Shown here: piece by piece, positions 1 through 13,160 of the stretch
How positions within the stretch are numbered: position 1 is the stretch's first letter
Layout of the letters: the number at the start of each line of letters is the position of its first letter
Origin: Saururus chinensis
Taxonomy: Eukaryota > Streptophyta > Magnoliopsida > Piperales > Saururaceae
Length of the DNA stretch: 64,000 bases
Assembly (NCBI GenBank): GCA_035235625.1
Contig: CP141148.1
Coordinates: forward strand, 35,217,057 to 35,281,056
Direction: 5' to 3'
Position numbers and translations under genes: made by a program
The notes under the pieces: model-generated
What the model was told of the DNA's origin: nothing
What the model saw: only the letters and a program-made list of their open reading frames with translations
The model's database searches: none

Positions 1-2160
1 GAGGATACTCAAAGGCCAAGAGAAGTGAGCCCAATCAAGGATGAAGGCAAGGACCTAGGGGTGGCCATGACCCCCCAGCCAACCTATAACGTCTTTGATT
101 TTTCTATAATTTTCTACGACCTTTTTGTTATTTCTTTGCTCATTTTTTCTATAGAAAATTTGATTTTTTGGAGCATTTAAATTTGTGTATTTTACACAAT
201 ATCTATATCTGTAAAGCCGGATATGAGACTTAGTCGCAAGCTGGAAGCCTCGATGCGTGCTTTCAACGCTAAAAAAAAGAAGAAAATGAGAAGAAACAAA
301 GAGAGAGAGATTAAAAAAAAGGATAAGATCACCGTTGGCGTGGAATGCCCGATCTGTCACCCCCCTTTAGATCTGGTTCACTCACCACAGTCGACTGCCA
401 ATGGCCTAGCCGCTCCTTTCGGCTAGCCTCAGCTTGGCTATAGTGGGAGGGGCCTCTGCTCGGGACCTCACAACCGCTCAGCCGAAACTGCCCAATTTCC
501 ATCTCTCTGTTTTGTTTATGTGGTTATTGTCATCGGCTAGCTCTAGCGAGTTGGTCTTCATCCGGTTCTGCCCCAGCAACAGTGAGGTCTAAGCCCATAT
601 CCTAGCCCCCCACTTCTCCACTTCACCTATCTCTTTGTCCTGAACCTAACGTGTGCCCTTCTCCTCCCATGTTTCATTTTGATTTTGAGTTATCGCCACT
701 ATCATTGGCCGGTGAGGGCCAGCCCCACTCGACTTTCTCCCTCTCCTCTGCCTTAAAAATGGTCGCCCTTTCCCCCTCTCTCATTCTCTATTTTTTGTGT
801 ATAGCGGCCACCAGTTTCTAGCGATCGCCGGTTACCAACCACTACTAGTTGTCGACCTATGTCAAGCCGGTCTTGGCTAGTCAATGGCCTAGCGACCCTT
901 GCTCCGCCCTTTTTCTAGCCTGAACCCACCTCCTCCTACCTGAGACAGGCTGCCCCCCTCCTCTGTTTGGATATTTTTGTGCAGCTACAACTGCTGCCAT
1001 TCAGTCCTAGTCAGCCTCCATCTAGGCCACTAGAGCTAGCGACAGTAGGGTCACCATGGCCCTATGATGGCGAAGAGCTGCCTCTTCCGGCCCCATTCCT
1101 TCGATTTCATTTTCAGTTTCTTTGTTGTCAATTACCGATTGGCTTTTGGCTAGTCTTCAGCCAATCAACTTGGCACAGAGATGGTGGGGATTGCCCATCG
1201 GCCTCAAATCAGCCTTTCACCTCCCTTTTTCTCAATCGGCCATTTTATTGCCTCCTTGATTTGTTGTACTAAAACTAGCTAGAATTACATGTTTTTGTGC
1301 AATAGGCAACTGTTTTGGCCTCTAGTGTCTGGGTTTGACCATGACACTATGGCACTGGCCAGGGTTGCTACCATGCAACTCGTCCTTACCTCATGGCCTG
1401 TAATCACACCCACTATCCCCTCATGTGTGAGTGTCAACCTCTGGAACTACTGCCGTCGACCTCCTTTTGGGGTGGTTCCGACTTCCAACAATACTAATGA
1501 ACCTAAGCATCATCATAGCCTCAGGACCCACTAGCCCCTCTCCCCCTTAGGTTGCCCTTTGGCCACATGTGCATGTGGCCATGCGTGGAAAATGTCAATT
1601 GAGCAAAATAGGGAGTAGCACTTAATTTAGAAAATTAACTTCTATTTGAAGTGTGAATTTTAATTGTTTGTTTTCATGTATCTACCTAGAACTAGCAATA
1701 GTTTTTGTAGTTTCACTTATAATTATCAACTTGAAAGTTCACTTGCGTGTTTTCCCTGTTAGTTGAGCCACCTTGGCATGACCGCTTCATGTTAGTAAAA
1801 CTTTAGCTTCACAACTTCATTGCTTTGCGAAGGTCTGGACATCAAGGAAAGACCAAATGGCAAAAAAGAGTGACATGATCCAAGTACCTGACATCGATCG
1901 CTTTATTAAAAAAAAAGCTCACTTTACTATATGGGTAATGGTATCATTTTTACAACTTTTAACAGTCGACCAACACCAACACCAAGTAGCTTCGACTTTC
2001 AATTAGCCAATCCCATTTTCGGTTGAGCTGCTACTCTTGTTGGCATGACCTTGCTTCTAGTTGTCCTTGAATGCTGCCAACGACCTCAATAGCTCTGCTT
2101 GGAGTGCATAAACCCCCATTTTGTTGTGATTACTTCCAGTGTTCTATAGCTCCTTGGGAC
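1..2160. other. No supported gene; moderately GC-rich, C/T-rich stretch
   Basis: Short open frames occur but none has family features or codon patterns of a gene. The stretch 430-1560 is C/T-rich with many CTAGC/GGCTAG motifs and looks like degraded transposon or leader-type sequence. An origin cannot be assigned. Confidence 0.4.
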
Positions 2161-2163
2161 AAT

Positions 2164-4715
2164 TGTCACGCCTGGGGTTTTTAAAATATTTTTTATCAAA
2201 TTTAAATAAAAATTTTGTAATATAATGACTGTAAATTGGTAAAAATTGACAAAAATATGAAACCTATGAAAAACATTTTTATAATTCTCATTCATCAGTA
2301 TCAAATCCATGTCAATATTTTCTTTTCAACTCAAAACAAATATATAACATTGATAAGTCATTCAAATCCCGTAGTCCACTCATCTCAGGCGTGAATAACG
2401 AACAAAGACATAGCTTTGCCGTGACCATGGGCTTTCAATATATTTTTCCCAGGCATAGCTAGGTACAAGTTCCATAACAGTCAAATATAATAGGACAATC
2501 CATGTACAAGTCCAAAATAATGCATGTAAGAGTGCTCACCTCACTTAATACATGTATTTCAAAGTTTATTTACAATAGACTGTGACACAAAATAATCAAA
2601 GAATAATAGAATCAAAAATCGACTTGCAGTCCAAAAGGTGGAACCTCAAATGCTAAGTAGCTCTCGAACTAGGCCCCACGGAAGTGCCTGGAGTGTTTGT
2701 AGATTAGAGAAAAAGAATATGAGTATTTTCATACCCAGTAGGAGAATCAAAATCAATGAACCTTAAAAGTTCACACCAAAGCTGCTTTGCAAGATAGTAG
2801 CATACCATAAACCAAGAGAAGATAAAATATAATCTAAACCCAAGTACTACAATTCCTCTAAGCTTCCTAGACTTACAAATTTTCTTTCCACCTTACTTAT
2901 AGCAAATCACATCCTATCATACTTTTATTCTCATGCACATACTACTTACACTTACAACCTTATATTTAATATCTTACACTTACACTCAACAAATAGAACT
3001 AATTAAACCTCAATTAGCTCTATGTCGAAAAGAATGAATTCCACTAGGGCATCACCTTGACCTTTGGGGAGAAACCTACGTGATAAAGATATTCTGAAGG
3101 CAAAGTACACTGGTGCTCATGGAGCACATGATCAAACAGGTAAGAGTAGATCCATGATACTACTTACCTAAGCGCGCAAATGCCCACTCTCTGGGGCCAT
3201 ACAGGGCCGACAAAGGCCTACCAGTGCCAATTAAGGCAGAAAAACTTGCAGTGCCTCTCTTGGGCAGAAAACCTATGGTACCACTCTTGGGCGGAAAGCT
3301 TACAGTGCTACTCTTGGGCGGAAAGCTTACAGTGCTACTCTTGGGCGGAAAGCATACTGTGCTCTCAATAGAGCATAAAAAAAACTATGAACTTACACAT
3401 TTTGAATGCATCACCCCAAATGTATGAACTATGTTAATCTTATAGGTGAACAACTATCAGTTAGTCGTCAACCGTACGGAATTCAATCCGTCAAACTAGC
3501 TAAGGATTCACTCTTTATAAATCTACATAATTTATTTATGTTGAAGTTTATAATTTATACGTTATGTAAGTACCATTATGGTTTGCAAGCTTACTAATAG
3601 CTTAGATCTAAGCCTCAAACATTAATGTGCCTATTTACTAAACCCCAAAGACTATGTCTCATTTCTCTGAAATTCTAATCCGTCGAAACTGATCGTCACT
3701 TATCAAACCTACGTACATCATCTGCACACGTTAACTACTCGTAGTTCAGAACTATACACCATACATACACTCTACAACATGTTTTATAGACTTTAGAGCA
3801 TGTAAACATAACTCCTTGCGTAAGCATAATGACCACTCATGCATTTAGCAAGAAATATAATTAATTACATGGGTCTTCTGCTCATCCATCTATCTAAAAC
3901 AATAATGAATCATAACGCAAACTTCCAACTAATTAACTAACCAACACACAAATAATTTTATAATATATGCGTATGGCCACTATCATTAACCTCTACACTT
4001 GACATCCTCCGCATTAGTATACATCTAAACATTATGCATTTAAACACCTTAGTCCTAGCATGCATTCTATCATAAAAGCACGCTAAAGTGAATTTTCTAA
4101 GGTTCAAAGTCTCCTACCTCGTCATTCAGGCGAAATTGATGTCAGAATGTACCGCGATGATAGCGTTGGTGAAGAATCGGCAGCCCACTCACCCTAACAC
4201 TACAAGAGACAACTATGTGGTGAAAATTGCAGCGGTTAGTCTCCAGTCAATGCCCGAGGTTCTGGACGTCTCTCACAATACCCACAGTGGCGATTTGGGG
4301 TGCCTACACGCCCAAAAAGAGCTTATGTGAGTCCAGCAGTGTGGGTATGGTTTAGACATATAGAAGAAGGAGAAAAAGGAGTATAGTGGTGGTCTCTGGC
4401 CGCTAGCAAGGTGGAATGGTCACTGGAAAATTCCCCCTGTGAATTTTCTGGTGGATGAACATGCAGAAAGGGCAAATTAAAATTGTAGAAGGGGAAAGGG
4501 TATACGGGGAGGCAAGTAGGGACCCAAAGTGGGAGAGATGACATTGGGACCGGCAAAAAAAGGCTCAAGGTGACAACTTTTTCCAGTCCTAGTAGTGGTT
4601 TGGCCCAAAAATAGGGCAATTTGTGAGAGAGACGGCTGGTCAGAATGAAAATCAGGGTGCATGGCAACCCAAATGGGTCGGCGGAGTAGTTGCCGGCCGG
4701 AAATAACTCATGGTG
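2164..4715 (+). repeat. Interspersed repeat copy A (LTR-like)
   Basis: It opens with TGTCACGCC and an AT-rich block containing TTTTGTAATATAATGACTG. The same block begins copy B (near 4765) and, inverted, copy C (near 12400). Inside, a near-identical segment around GATCAAACAGGTAAGAGTAG (3130-3166) is shared with B (5950-5986) and, diverged, with C. 'CATACCCAGTAGGAG' (about 2730) matches B near 5220. No coding sequence. A TGTAACACC-like start fits the ends of many plant Ty3/gypsy LTRs, so solo LTR is the best guess. The end is approximate. Confidence 0.6.
3236..3366. repeat. Tandem array of about 27 bp in copy A
   Basis: About four to five units built on CTTGGGCGGAAAGCTTACAG followed by TGCTACT. 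The last complete units are nearly identical, so the array expanded recently compared with the surrounding repeat. The same CTTGGGC(A/G)GAAA core recurs in copy B at about 6135-6200. Confidence 0.85.
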
Positions 4716-5439
4716 TGTAACACCCGAGATTTTTTACCCATTTTCCTTAAAATTCACGAAATTTTTTTGCAATATAACGTCTGTAAATCGGAGGAAAAAT
4801 GACGAAACCAAAACCTGATAAAACAGTTTATAATTTAAAACTATAAACATCCACATACGGTCAATCATCGTACGGCCAAAGCAAATATCCTCAGGCGCTA
4901 CTCGAAAACAACCGTACGAATAAATTTGCTATGATCATAGACTTTAAATACAAATCACTCTCCCAGGCATCCCTGAGTACAAGTCCCATAACAGTCCACT
5001 GACTGATCCAAATGAAAGTCTAGAATAAACATCTTGTGTTCTCATCTCACCCAATACAACAGATCGTGGCACAAATAAACTCGCAGAGAGTCAAGCAGAT
5101 ACCTGAGTCAACGGGAATCAATCCACAGCTGAAACGAGCGTCCATCTCCAGGAGCTCTCCGCACAACCTGCAAAACCTCCCGTGCAACGGGGCTAAAAGA
5201 AGTAGGGTGAGTATTTTCATACTCAGTAGGAAAATACCCAGTAGGGGAAACCCCAAACGGTGAACTCACAAGTTCATAATCACATGCGTCATGCAACTCA
5301 AACATGAAGCAGTCAACATAATATAATCATATCGTGCACATACGCATACAATCAAACCAAAGGCACCATCGTGCCAAAATCATACCAAGGCACCATCATG
5401 CCAAAATCATACTATCCAATCAACTTACACAAGCACCCT

Positions 5440-5800
5440 TATCCAGGGTCATACAACTTACACAAATACCCTTATCCAGGGTCATACAAACTTACTCGTA
5501 CCACCGTACACTTACTCACATAGCTTACACAAACTTGTACGACCTTACTCGTACAGTCAGACTCGTACGACTGTACTCGTACAGTCTGCACAAAATCATA
5601 CTTACTGTCTTACTCAGAAACACATTCTCACAATCGTGCTCAAACTCTTACAGTCGTGCTCATACTCATACGCTTACAGTCCTGCTCATACACACTCTTA
5701 CAGTCCTGCTCATACTCATACGCTTACGGTCGTACTCATACACACTCTTACAGTCGTACTCACACTCATACAGTCGTACTCATACACAATCGTACACATA
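5440..5800. repeat. Degenerate tandem repeat in copy B (CATACTCATACGCTTACAGTC-like)
   Basis: Units of roughly 20-30 bp with the pattern CAGTCGTACTCATAC/CACTCTTA recur many times. The 186-aa open frame across it (5334-5894) is simply the repeat read through, rich in S, Y, T and H, and not a gene. Confidence 0.75.
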
Positions 5801-6026
5801 TCAACGACCACTGAAGCTCATTACAACTAATAGGCTCCAACGTCAAAATAGAAAAGAATGCCACTGGGGCAACACCTTAACCTCCAAGGAGTGACTAGAC
5901 GTCATGGACTTTTCCGAAGGTAAGGCACACCAATGCTCATGGGGCACTGGATCAAACAGGTAAGAGTAGATCCATGATACTACTTACATGAGCGCGCAAA
6001 CATAAACACCCACACATAAGGGGTCA

Positions 6027-6430
6027 TACAGTTGCCCACCATAATGGGTCTTATAGTGCCATAGAATCGCCCACCATAATGGGTCTTATAGTGCCAGAGA
6101 ATTGCCCACCATAATGGGTCTTATAGTGCCAATGCCACTCTTGGGCAGAAAACATACAGTGCCACTTGGGCAGAAACATACAGTGCCACTCTTGGGCGAA
6201 AACATACAACGCTCTCAACAGAGCATCAAACGTCTGGGCTTACACAGCACACAGACCAAAGCATACGTCACTCTCAGCAGAGCATCAGATGTCTGGGCTT
6301 CATACAACACGCAGACAATCGCTCTCAATAGAGCATCAAACGTCTAGGCTTATACAGCACGCAGACCAAATCAGAAACAATGTCGCTCTCAGCAGAGCAT
6401 CAGACGTCTGGTGCTCTACATAGCACATAG
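6027..6430. repeat. Three successive tandem arrays in copy B
   Basis: First, about three units of GCCCACCATAATGGGTCTTA plus spacer (6030-6130). Then CTTGGGC(A/G)GAAAACATACAG units (6135-6205). Then about four units of roughly 50 bp containing AGAGCATCAGACGTCTGG(G) and a CAGACC ending (6209-6430). The middle array relates to the array in copy A. Confidence 0.85.
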
Positions 6431-7179
6431 ACAGCATCCCGCAGGATAAACACCATGGCAAGACATGATAAATGCTCGGCCGACTCATTAGCGGCCAGCT
6501 CAAACACGAAACTTAATTCGTCGAACCCTCAAGTCTCAAACTCACAACACTATCATTAGCTGTGCTTATAATTCAAGTTTGAATTTAAGTATATTATGCG
6601 GTACAATTATGCCACACAAACTCACAGTCTTCGACTGGTCAAACCGAAGCTGAGCTCGATCCGAAACCCAAGTTCTTCAGGGCAGCAGACTTCACTTACC
6701 TGTCCACATCATGGACAAAACTCATCGTACAACAAACCCTTATAGTCTTACACACTTCGCCATCCATCTTATGGCCAAAACCTCTTACACTGACATCCTC
6801 AAATAACGCTCCTCAGAGCCAACCCAGTTGTCGCCCTCTTACTTATATCTCACTTATTATACTTATTTTTCACTTCATAATCTGTACGTTATGCTTGTAC
6901 AATTATGAACACTCTTACTGTCTGACAATCGCCCAACATACAATCCAACTCAAACTGATCCATTCTAATCCTTGCCCGTCATACTCATATCCTCTATCAT
7001 ACGCTTACACAACTGTATCCAAATCCAGACAAAGCCTCTGTCACCTCTTACTGTCCATCGCCCATACCTCTGCCCACATACACTTACGCATAACCAAATC
7101 ATCGGCAAAAGCCATCATACATACGTATGTCTCACACATACGTATAACATACACATACGGTCATACATACATAACTTAC

Positions 7180-7460
7180 AAACATGCATGCTAGCCATCA
7201 CTAGCATATGCATACATTCACACATATATCAAACATGCACGCTAGCCATCACTAGCACATGCATACATCAAACGTACACGCTAGTCATCTCTAGCACGTG
7301 CACACACACATTCATACATACTTCAAACATGCACGCTAGCCATCACTAGCACATGCATACATACGTACTCCAAACATGCATGCTAGCCATCACTAGCACA
7401 TGCATAATCCATACATAGCATACTGACATATTTGCTAGCCATTGCCAGCGCATACATAAT
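7180..7460. repeat. Tandem array of about 40-50 bp, GCTAGCCATCACTAGCA
   Basis: Six or so units centred on CATGC(A/C)(T/C)GCTAGCCATCACTAGCA(C/T)ATGCATACAT. Each unit is itself partly palindromic (GCTAG..CTAGC). Unit sequences differ at a few bases. Confidence 0.85.
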
Positions 7461-9100
7461 CCACATCCATAAAACGTGCATACATCTCATGCATATCAAT
7501 CATACCATACAATCATGCTTACACGCACATCATGCAATCGGATTGTTACTTACATCCAAGCATGGAATCATACAATCCTAGCATGCTGCTACTCATTCAA
7601 AGCATGCTTCATGAATTTACGAGTTCAAAGCTCCCCTACCTCGTAACCATGACGTTCGATGGCGAGCACACGACGGTGGCGGCGGAGTTGGCGGTCAAAA
7701 CCGTTGCCTGGCTGAGAGAGCTGCTGTCCCGAGGATTTTAGGATGCGCCGGAACTATCACGGCCAAACAGAGTGTCAGAAATCAATGCGGTAAAACCCGC
7801 GATCCACGGCGGCACACTAGGGCAGCCGGGAGAAATATCGTGCCAACATAAGTGGCGGTGCGACCAGATGTCGAGGGTGTACTCATTGAAGATCGGCCAG
7901 TGGCTAAAACGTGCTCAGCCGGCCACAAAGACGTTGAAATCGGCCGTGGACAGCACCCAACGGCAACGATTCCGATCAACAAAGGCCCACATACGGGCGG
8001 AGAGCGTGGGGCAACGCTCTAGAACAAAGGAAAGGTGGAGGACGGCTCTAGTGGTCAACTCCACTCGGTGGCAAAGCCAACCGATGGTTAGGCGGCGCGA
8101 ATGCAACGCCTAAACCCATAAGTACACGCGTGGCTACATGCGCACGCGGCCCAAAGGGCAGGGGAGAGGGCTGAAATGAGGTGACTCAAGGCCCACAAAA
8201 GCCAACAGGGCTAAGACCCTTAGTTGTGGCCAATCTAAGCGGCGACCTTGCCGATTGCCACCCACAACCAATGCCCATGGTGCGGGCGGCTGTGCATCTC
8301 GCACGGTATAGGGCAAACAACAAGCGGCCCAATCCGAGCGGTAATATAATTAGGCCAAGTGGGGCTGACCCTCACTGTCGCCAAGCCGGGGCAGAGCCCA
8401 TAATGGCCAAATAGCATACAGCTCGCCGATGACCACAGCCCAAGACGCACCCAAAGCGTCTAATCGGGCGGAGCAAGGCAATAGGGGCGAGGCGGGGTCA
8501 GAAATGGCAACCCCCTACCGACACTGGGTCGAGGTAGGCTGGACGGAGCCCATCCAGTGGCCGGACGACGACCGAAAACACACCGGCGTCCAAAACATCC
8601 CACGGACAGTGAGATGCAAATAGTAACAAAAACCCGACCAAAAGATTGGTAGCTCACCACGGAGCAAAGAAAGCATGGCGGCAGCTCCAGCTAGTGTCTA
8701 TGGGTTCCTAGCGGCCAACTAAACATAAGTCTAGTTGAGAGCGGCTGCAAACGATGTCAAAATCGTACACCCACAGTGCAAAAACGGGATTGAAGGAGAG
8801 AAAACCCGAAAAAAAGTTCGGTACCTCGTGGAGGAGCGAAGAGGCCGTGGCGGCGGTCATAGCCGGTACCTATGGACTCGTGGTGGTGAGGCAAAGCGGA
8901 TCCTGACAAGAACCGCCGGAATCCGACGACGGAGGAGGGAGAACGGAGCGACCGGAATCGAGCTCGGGTTTTCTAAAAACTCACTGGACGTGAAATCTTT
9001 TCTTCTGGAAGTCGGTTATGTGAAAACCGATGAATAGGTTAATTTTTATATAAAATCTTTTTAATTTTTATATCTATGTCTCCAATGCGTGTTAACTCAC

Positions 9101-9955
9101 TGGTTACGCGCTATAGCTCCAAACTTCGCGCCGTAAGTGCGCAGCAAGGCCTGCGGCCTGCGACTAAGCCCCACACCCAACTCTACGGGTAAAAATATGG
9201 GGAAAATACACAAATACACATACGCTGAAATGTCACATTTTCCTGCCAAAAATGACCAGAAAAATGGCAGAAAAATCCCAGAAAATCGTAGAAAAATCAG
9301 GGACCTTACATGGCGGCAAACCCTGTTGGCTACAGCGGTGGTTCGGCCCAAAACAAAGGGATTCCCCAAAATAGTCTGCAAATAAAATTTTTGGAGAAAA
9401 GGCTGACCGGATTGAAATTGGGGAAGAGGGTGGTACCTCTTGATTCGTGGTGGCCAAGTGACCAAGCTCCAGCAACTCATGTCGACTACAGCGGGGATTT
9501 GGCCAAAATAGAGCGATTCTTCCACAATTTGGCTGGCAAATGATTTGCAGGGAGGAGGTGCGACGGTGGCCAACGGTGGCATGGCCCGTCTCACATCGAT
9601 TGGGCTGTCCAACTCTAGAGAAGGGGGAGGGGCGGTGGTGGTGCTCACAGTGAACTAGAGGTGGAGTGCCTCTCCTTTCAATTGATGGAAAACACTGTGC
9701 AGAACACATTTTGTGTTCTGCGTTTTGTTTTAATCCTTTTTTTACACGGGCACCTACATTGCATGTCTCCACTTCTTTTCCTCGTTTGAGAACTCCCGAC
9801 GCACGATGAACTCCTACTTAAGACCACACCTTGACCAAAACAACCCCTTTTTACCTGAAAGCCCCATCTTAAGGACTGAGCTTTTCTTATGTGTTTAAAT
9901 CCTTGAAAACGTACAAACCTTTTCCACCTATGACCAAGGCTACGCACGACACCAA
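9101..9955. other. Repeat-like sequence, no supported gene
   Basis: Two related segments (about 9320-9400 and 9480-9560) share GACTACAGCGG..TTGGCC/TTCGGCC and a following GCAAAT motif. Open frames of 179-183 aa on the minus strand overlap each other in different frames and show no domain. Probably degraded transposon sequence. Confidence 0.4.
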
Positions 9956-9959
9956 CACA

Positions 9960-12436
9960 TAATTATTGAGAAAAGTAATATAGAAGATTAAAACAAATAA
10001 CCAAGTTTCCAAGAAGTAGATAAAGAACTACAAATGATCCAGGTTATTACAACAACAATTCTCTCTCGACTAAGCGATGCCTATGGCTACCAACTCCACT
10101 GCTAATGCTGCTAGTCATCAAACTTAGTAGATTACGAGCTAAGTAGGAAACTTTAAACTGTAATTTTATGATTACATGCTTTAAATATTTAGCAGCATGC
10201 TAAAAATATATGATTTTAATACTTTTGAGACTAAAGAATGATTCAAATGCATGTTGTAAGAGGGAAATCTAATGGAATATGCTATGTTTAGTCGTCCATG
10301 TAAGTTATATGTATGATGTGTGTTTGTGGGTTACGTGTATGTTATTTTGATGTCAAAGAAGTGTGAAGGCAAGCTTTGTGATGAGTAAGGGCACGTGATG
10401 TGTATGGATGATTGATATGGGTATGTGCATTGAACTAAGGTTGTGTGAAGGACATATGTATGGGTGATGAACATGTGCTTGTGTAATGGAATGTAAGAGG
10501 CAATGGAGGAGCTTTATTTGGATTTGGAGGTGGGTTTGCTGTCGGATGTTGGAGGGTATAAGTTTGACTGGTGAGGATTGATTAGATTGGTTTAGTTAGG
10601 ATTGTATGTTGGGGTTTAGGGAGTAAACGAATGTAAGGTTGGGAGCCGATGTAGGGGATTGCTAGATAGTGAGTTTTACCTTATAATTGTTCATGCATAA
10701 TGTACATAATATAAATTGGAACGTAAGAATAATAAGTAATGTTCTGATAAGAATTTGATGATTGAGGTTGGATCTAAGAGGCTTAGTTTGATTGACTTTC
10801 AAGTAAGAAGATTTGACCATAAGGTGGATGACATGGATTATTTGAATATGTAAGGATATGCTATGTGGTGAATTATAGATATTAAAAAGATGGGTTAAGT
10901 AAGTATGTTGCCCTGGCAAACTAGAGTTTTAGAACGGACTCAACTTCGGTTTGGTTAGTAGATGGATTGAAGGATTATTTGACATAATTGTACCTACATA
11001 ACTTAATTTAAGCATGAATTGTACGTGAATATAATAGGATAGCATTGTGGGTTTCAAACCCGAATTTAATTCTGTATTTGTGCCAGCCGATAACTAGTTA
11101 GATGTGCATTTTCTATGACTAGCCATGATGTTTTTCTGCGGGATATTGTCTTGACGTTGTATTTAAGCCCATATATTTGATGCTCTATTGAGAGTGTTAT
11201 AAGTTTTTCCCTTACTCGATATTATATGATTTTCTGCCTATAGATGACACAATATGTTTTTGCCTATAGATGACACTATATGTTTCTGCCCATATGTGGC
11301 ATTATAAGATTCTGCCCAAAAGAGGTATTGTATGATTTTTGCCCTTAGTTGGCACTGTATGGCCCTAGGTGTGACCGTTTTGCACTCAGGTAAGTAGTAT
11401 TATAGATCTACTATTACTTATTTGATCTTATGCCCTATGAACTCTGCCTTCAAAAAAGTCAATAACGTCTAATTGCACCCCGGAGGTTAAAGTGACGCCG
11501 TATGACATTCATTTCATTCAACACTAAAGCTAATTAGATTATAATGAGCTCTAGTTGTTGTGATTGCACGAGTAAGTATAGACTGTAAAAGTAAGTTTGT
11601 AAGAATCTGAGTAAGAGTAAGTTCAAAAGATTTTGAGTAAGATTGTAAGTGTAAATTTTTTAACAGGATTATAAGTGTAATCTTCCGAATAATACTATAA
11701 ATGTAAGGTTTTGAGTAAGAGGTCTAAGTAAGACTATAAACGTAAGGATTGAGTGTGATGATATAAGTAAGAGTAAGTGTAAGTATGTTTGGTAAGCTAG
11801 TATGTTTTGGGGTTTGGATATGCTATCGGATGAGATTTTGATTATTATGTTATGTCTATTTTTTAAAAAAAATTGTATGAGTGTATCTACGTATGAACTT
11901 ACATAGTTTACTATTTAGAACTCATCTACTGAATAATTTTTACTGAGTATGAAAATATTTATTTTTCATCTTTTTAGTCCCGAGGTTCATGAGCTTTTGT
12001 AAGTATTTAATTAAGAGCTCTTGGAGATAGACTATTTTTTTGTTGGTGGACCTATCTTTGTAGATTTAAATATGACTTTGACTCATTCGAGTATTGGGTG
12101 ATATGTGAGTTGATTATGTTTATATGTGTCTGGACATGTATAATATATTATAACTTTGGACTGCTATGGGATTGTACTCAGAGTTGTCTTAGATGTGTTT
12201 GTCATTAAGACCATGATTATGATAATTTATTTCGTATATTTTGTTTTGATGTACGCCTAAAAATATTTGGTTTTGCCATATAATAAATGAAAAAAAATTA
12301 TGTAAAATATAGATGTATGATGATGTAAATTTATAAAATTATTTTTACAAGCTTTAAATTTCGTCAATTTTCTCGATTTATAACTATTATATTACAAAAA
12401 TAATTAAATAAATATGTATAAAAAACCGTCACGCAA
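9960..12436 (-). repeat. Interspersed repeat copy C, inverted and diverged
   Basis: Read on the minus strand it starts near TGCGTGACGG and then shows TTTTTGTAATATAATAG, like the openings of A and B. At 11391-11427 the reverse complement reads GATCAAATAAGTAATAGTAG..ATACTACTTACCTGAG, matching the shared internal motif. ATCCCGCA near 11130 and AAATATTTTCATACTCAGTA near 11955 also match copy B. It has its own array of GCCTATAGATGACACAATATG-type units (about 11225-11350). No coding sequence; the left end is approximate. Confidence 0.55.
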
Positions 12437-12779
12437 CCATAAGTTAATATAGTGTTTAGGTTGGGACCATGTAGTCCTGTATATTTTTCCGTTTTAGGAC
12501 CACATAACCCCCTAAGGTATTTTGGCCTCCCTACTCCTTTTATTTTGGCTCCTTCTCTGACCTCAGTTCTCATGCATCTTTCTGGCTGGGTAGGCTGACT
12601 TGGCACTAATTTCCCATGTGCTGTGTCCTCAGAGCCGATCTGATCAATGCTAATGTAACTATAGTAATTTGTGGGAGAACAACTAACATCAGTGGTAGAC
12701 ATGAATGGCGTGGAAATATATTTACTTTATGTCTTATAGTTGAATGTTCTCGATTACATTTCTCGAGTACATCATTCCT

Positions 12780-13160
12780 CTTCTTCATTACTTGGTTGAT
12801 GGAAAAAAAGAGTAATTATTGTCAATAGATGTGTTTTATGCAAAAGTGACGCGGAAAGTGCTTGCCATCTTTTCTTCGAATGCTCTTTCTCTAAACAGAT
12901 TTTTGTTGTTGTTTTCAAGATCCTCCGCCTTGACATTTCATTTTCTTTCCCTTAGGCATCATGCTTTGATCACAATTCTGAGGATCTTTTTCAATGCTAT
13001 ACTTTTATCTCATATGGAAGGAGTGAAACTCCATAATCTTTCGTAGCGAAGTCACACACAAAGTTTTACTCTGATGTGAAGGCTTGAAGACAAAGTCAAA
13101 GCATATGCCAGCTTTAAGCTTAATGTCAAAAAGCTGTTGAATGAATTTCCTTTTTACTAC
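12780..13160 (+). pseudogene. LINE retrotransposon fragment (zf-RVT zinc-binding region)
   Basis: Around 12829-12905 one frame reads CVLCKSDAESACHLFFECSF, then SKQIF. The C-x2-C ... H-x4-C spacing and the HLFFEC phrase are diagnostic of the zinc-binding region (zf-RVT) at the C-terminus of plant LINE reverse transcriptases. Downstream the frame is broken by stops, with only vague similarity to the usual ending. No reverse transcriptase core is present, so this is a short dead fragment. Confidence 0.6.

Larger units (their letters stand above)
4716..9100 (+). repeat. Interspersed repeat copy B (LTR-like), larger
   Basis: Begins TGTAACACCCGAGA, followed by the AT-rich block shared with A and C. 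It shares the 3130-3166 motif at 5950-5986, and GTTCAAAGCTCCCCTACCTCG (near 7625) matches copy A near 4105. It is larger than A because of several internal tandem arrays. The 7.65-9.0 kb part is GC-rich and has open frames on both strands without recognisable domains. The right end is uncertain; sequence resembling the end of copy A appears again at 9310-9660. Confidence 0.55.

Noticed and set aside
5334..5894. 186-aa plus-strand frame
   Set aside because: Made of tandem repeats in copy B with no conserved domain.
9097..9772. 179-183-aa minus-strand frames
   Set aside because: Two overlapping frames in different phases through repeat-like sequence; no domain, no splice partner.
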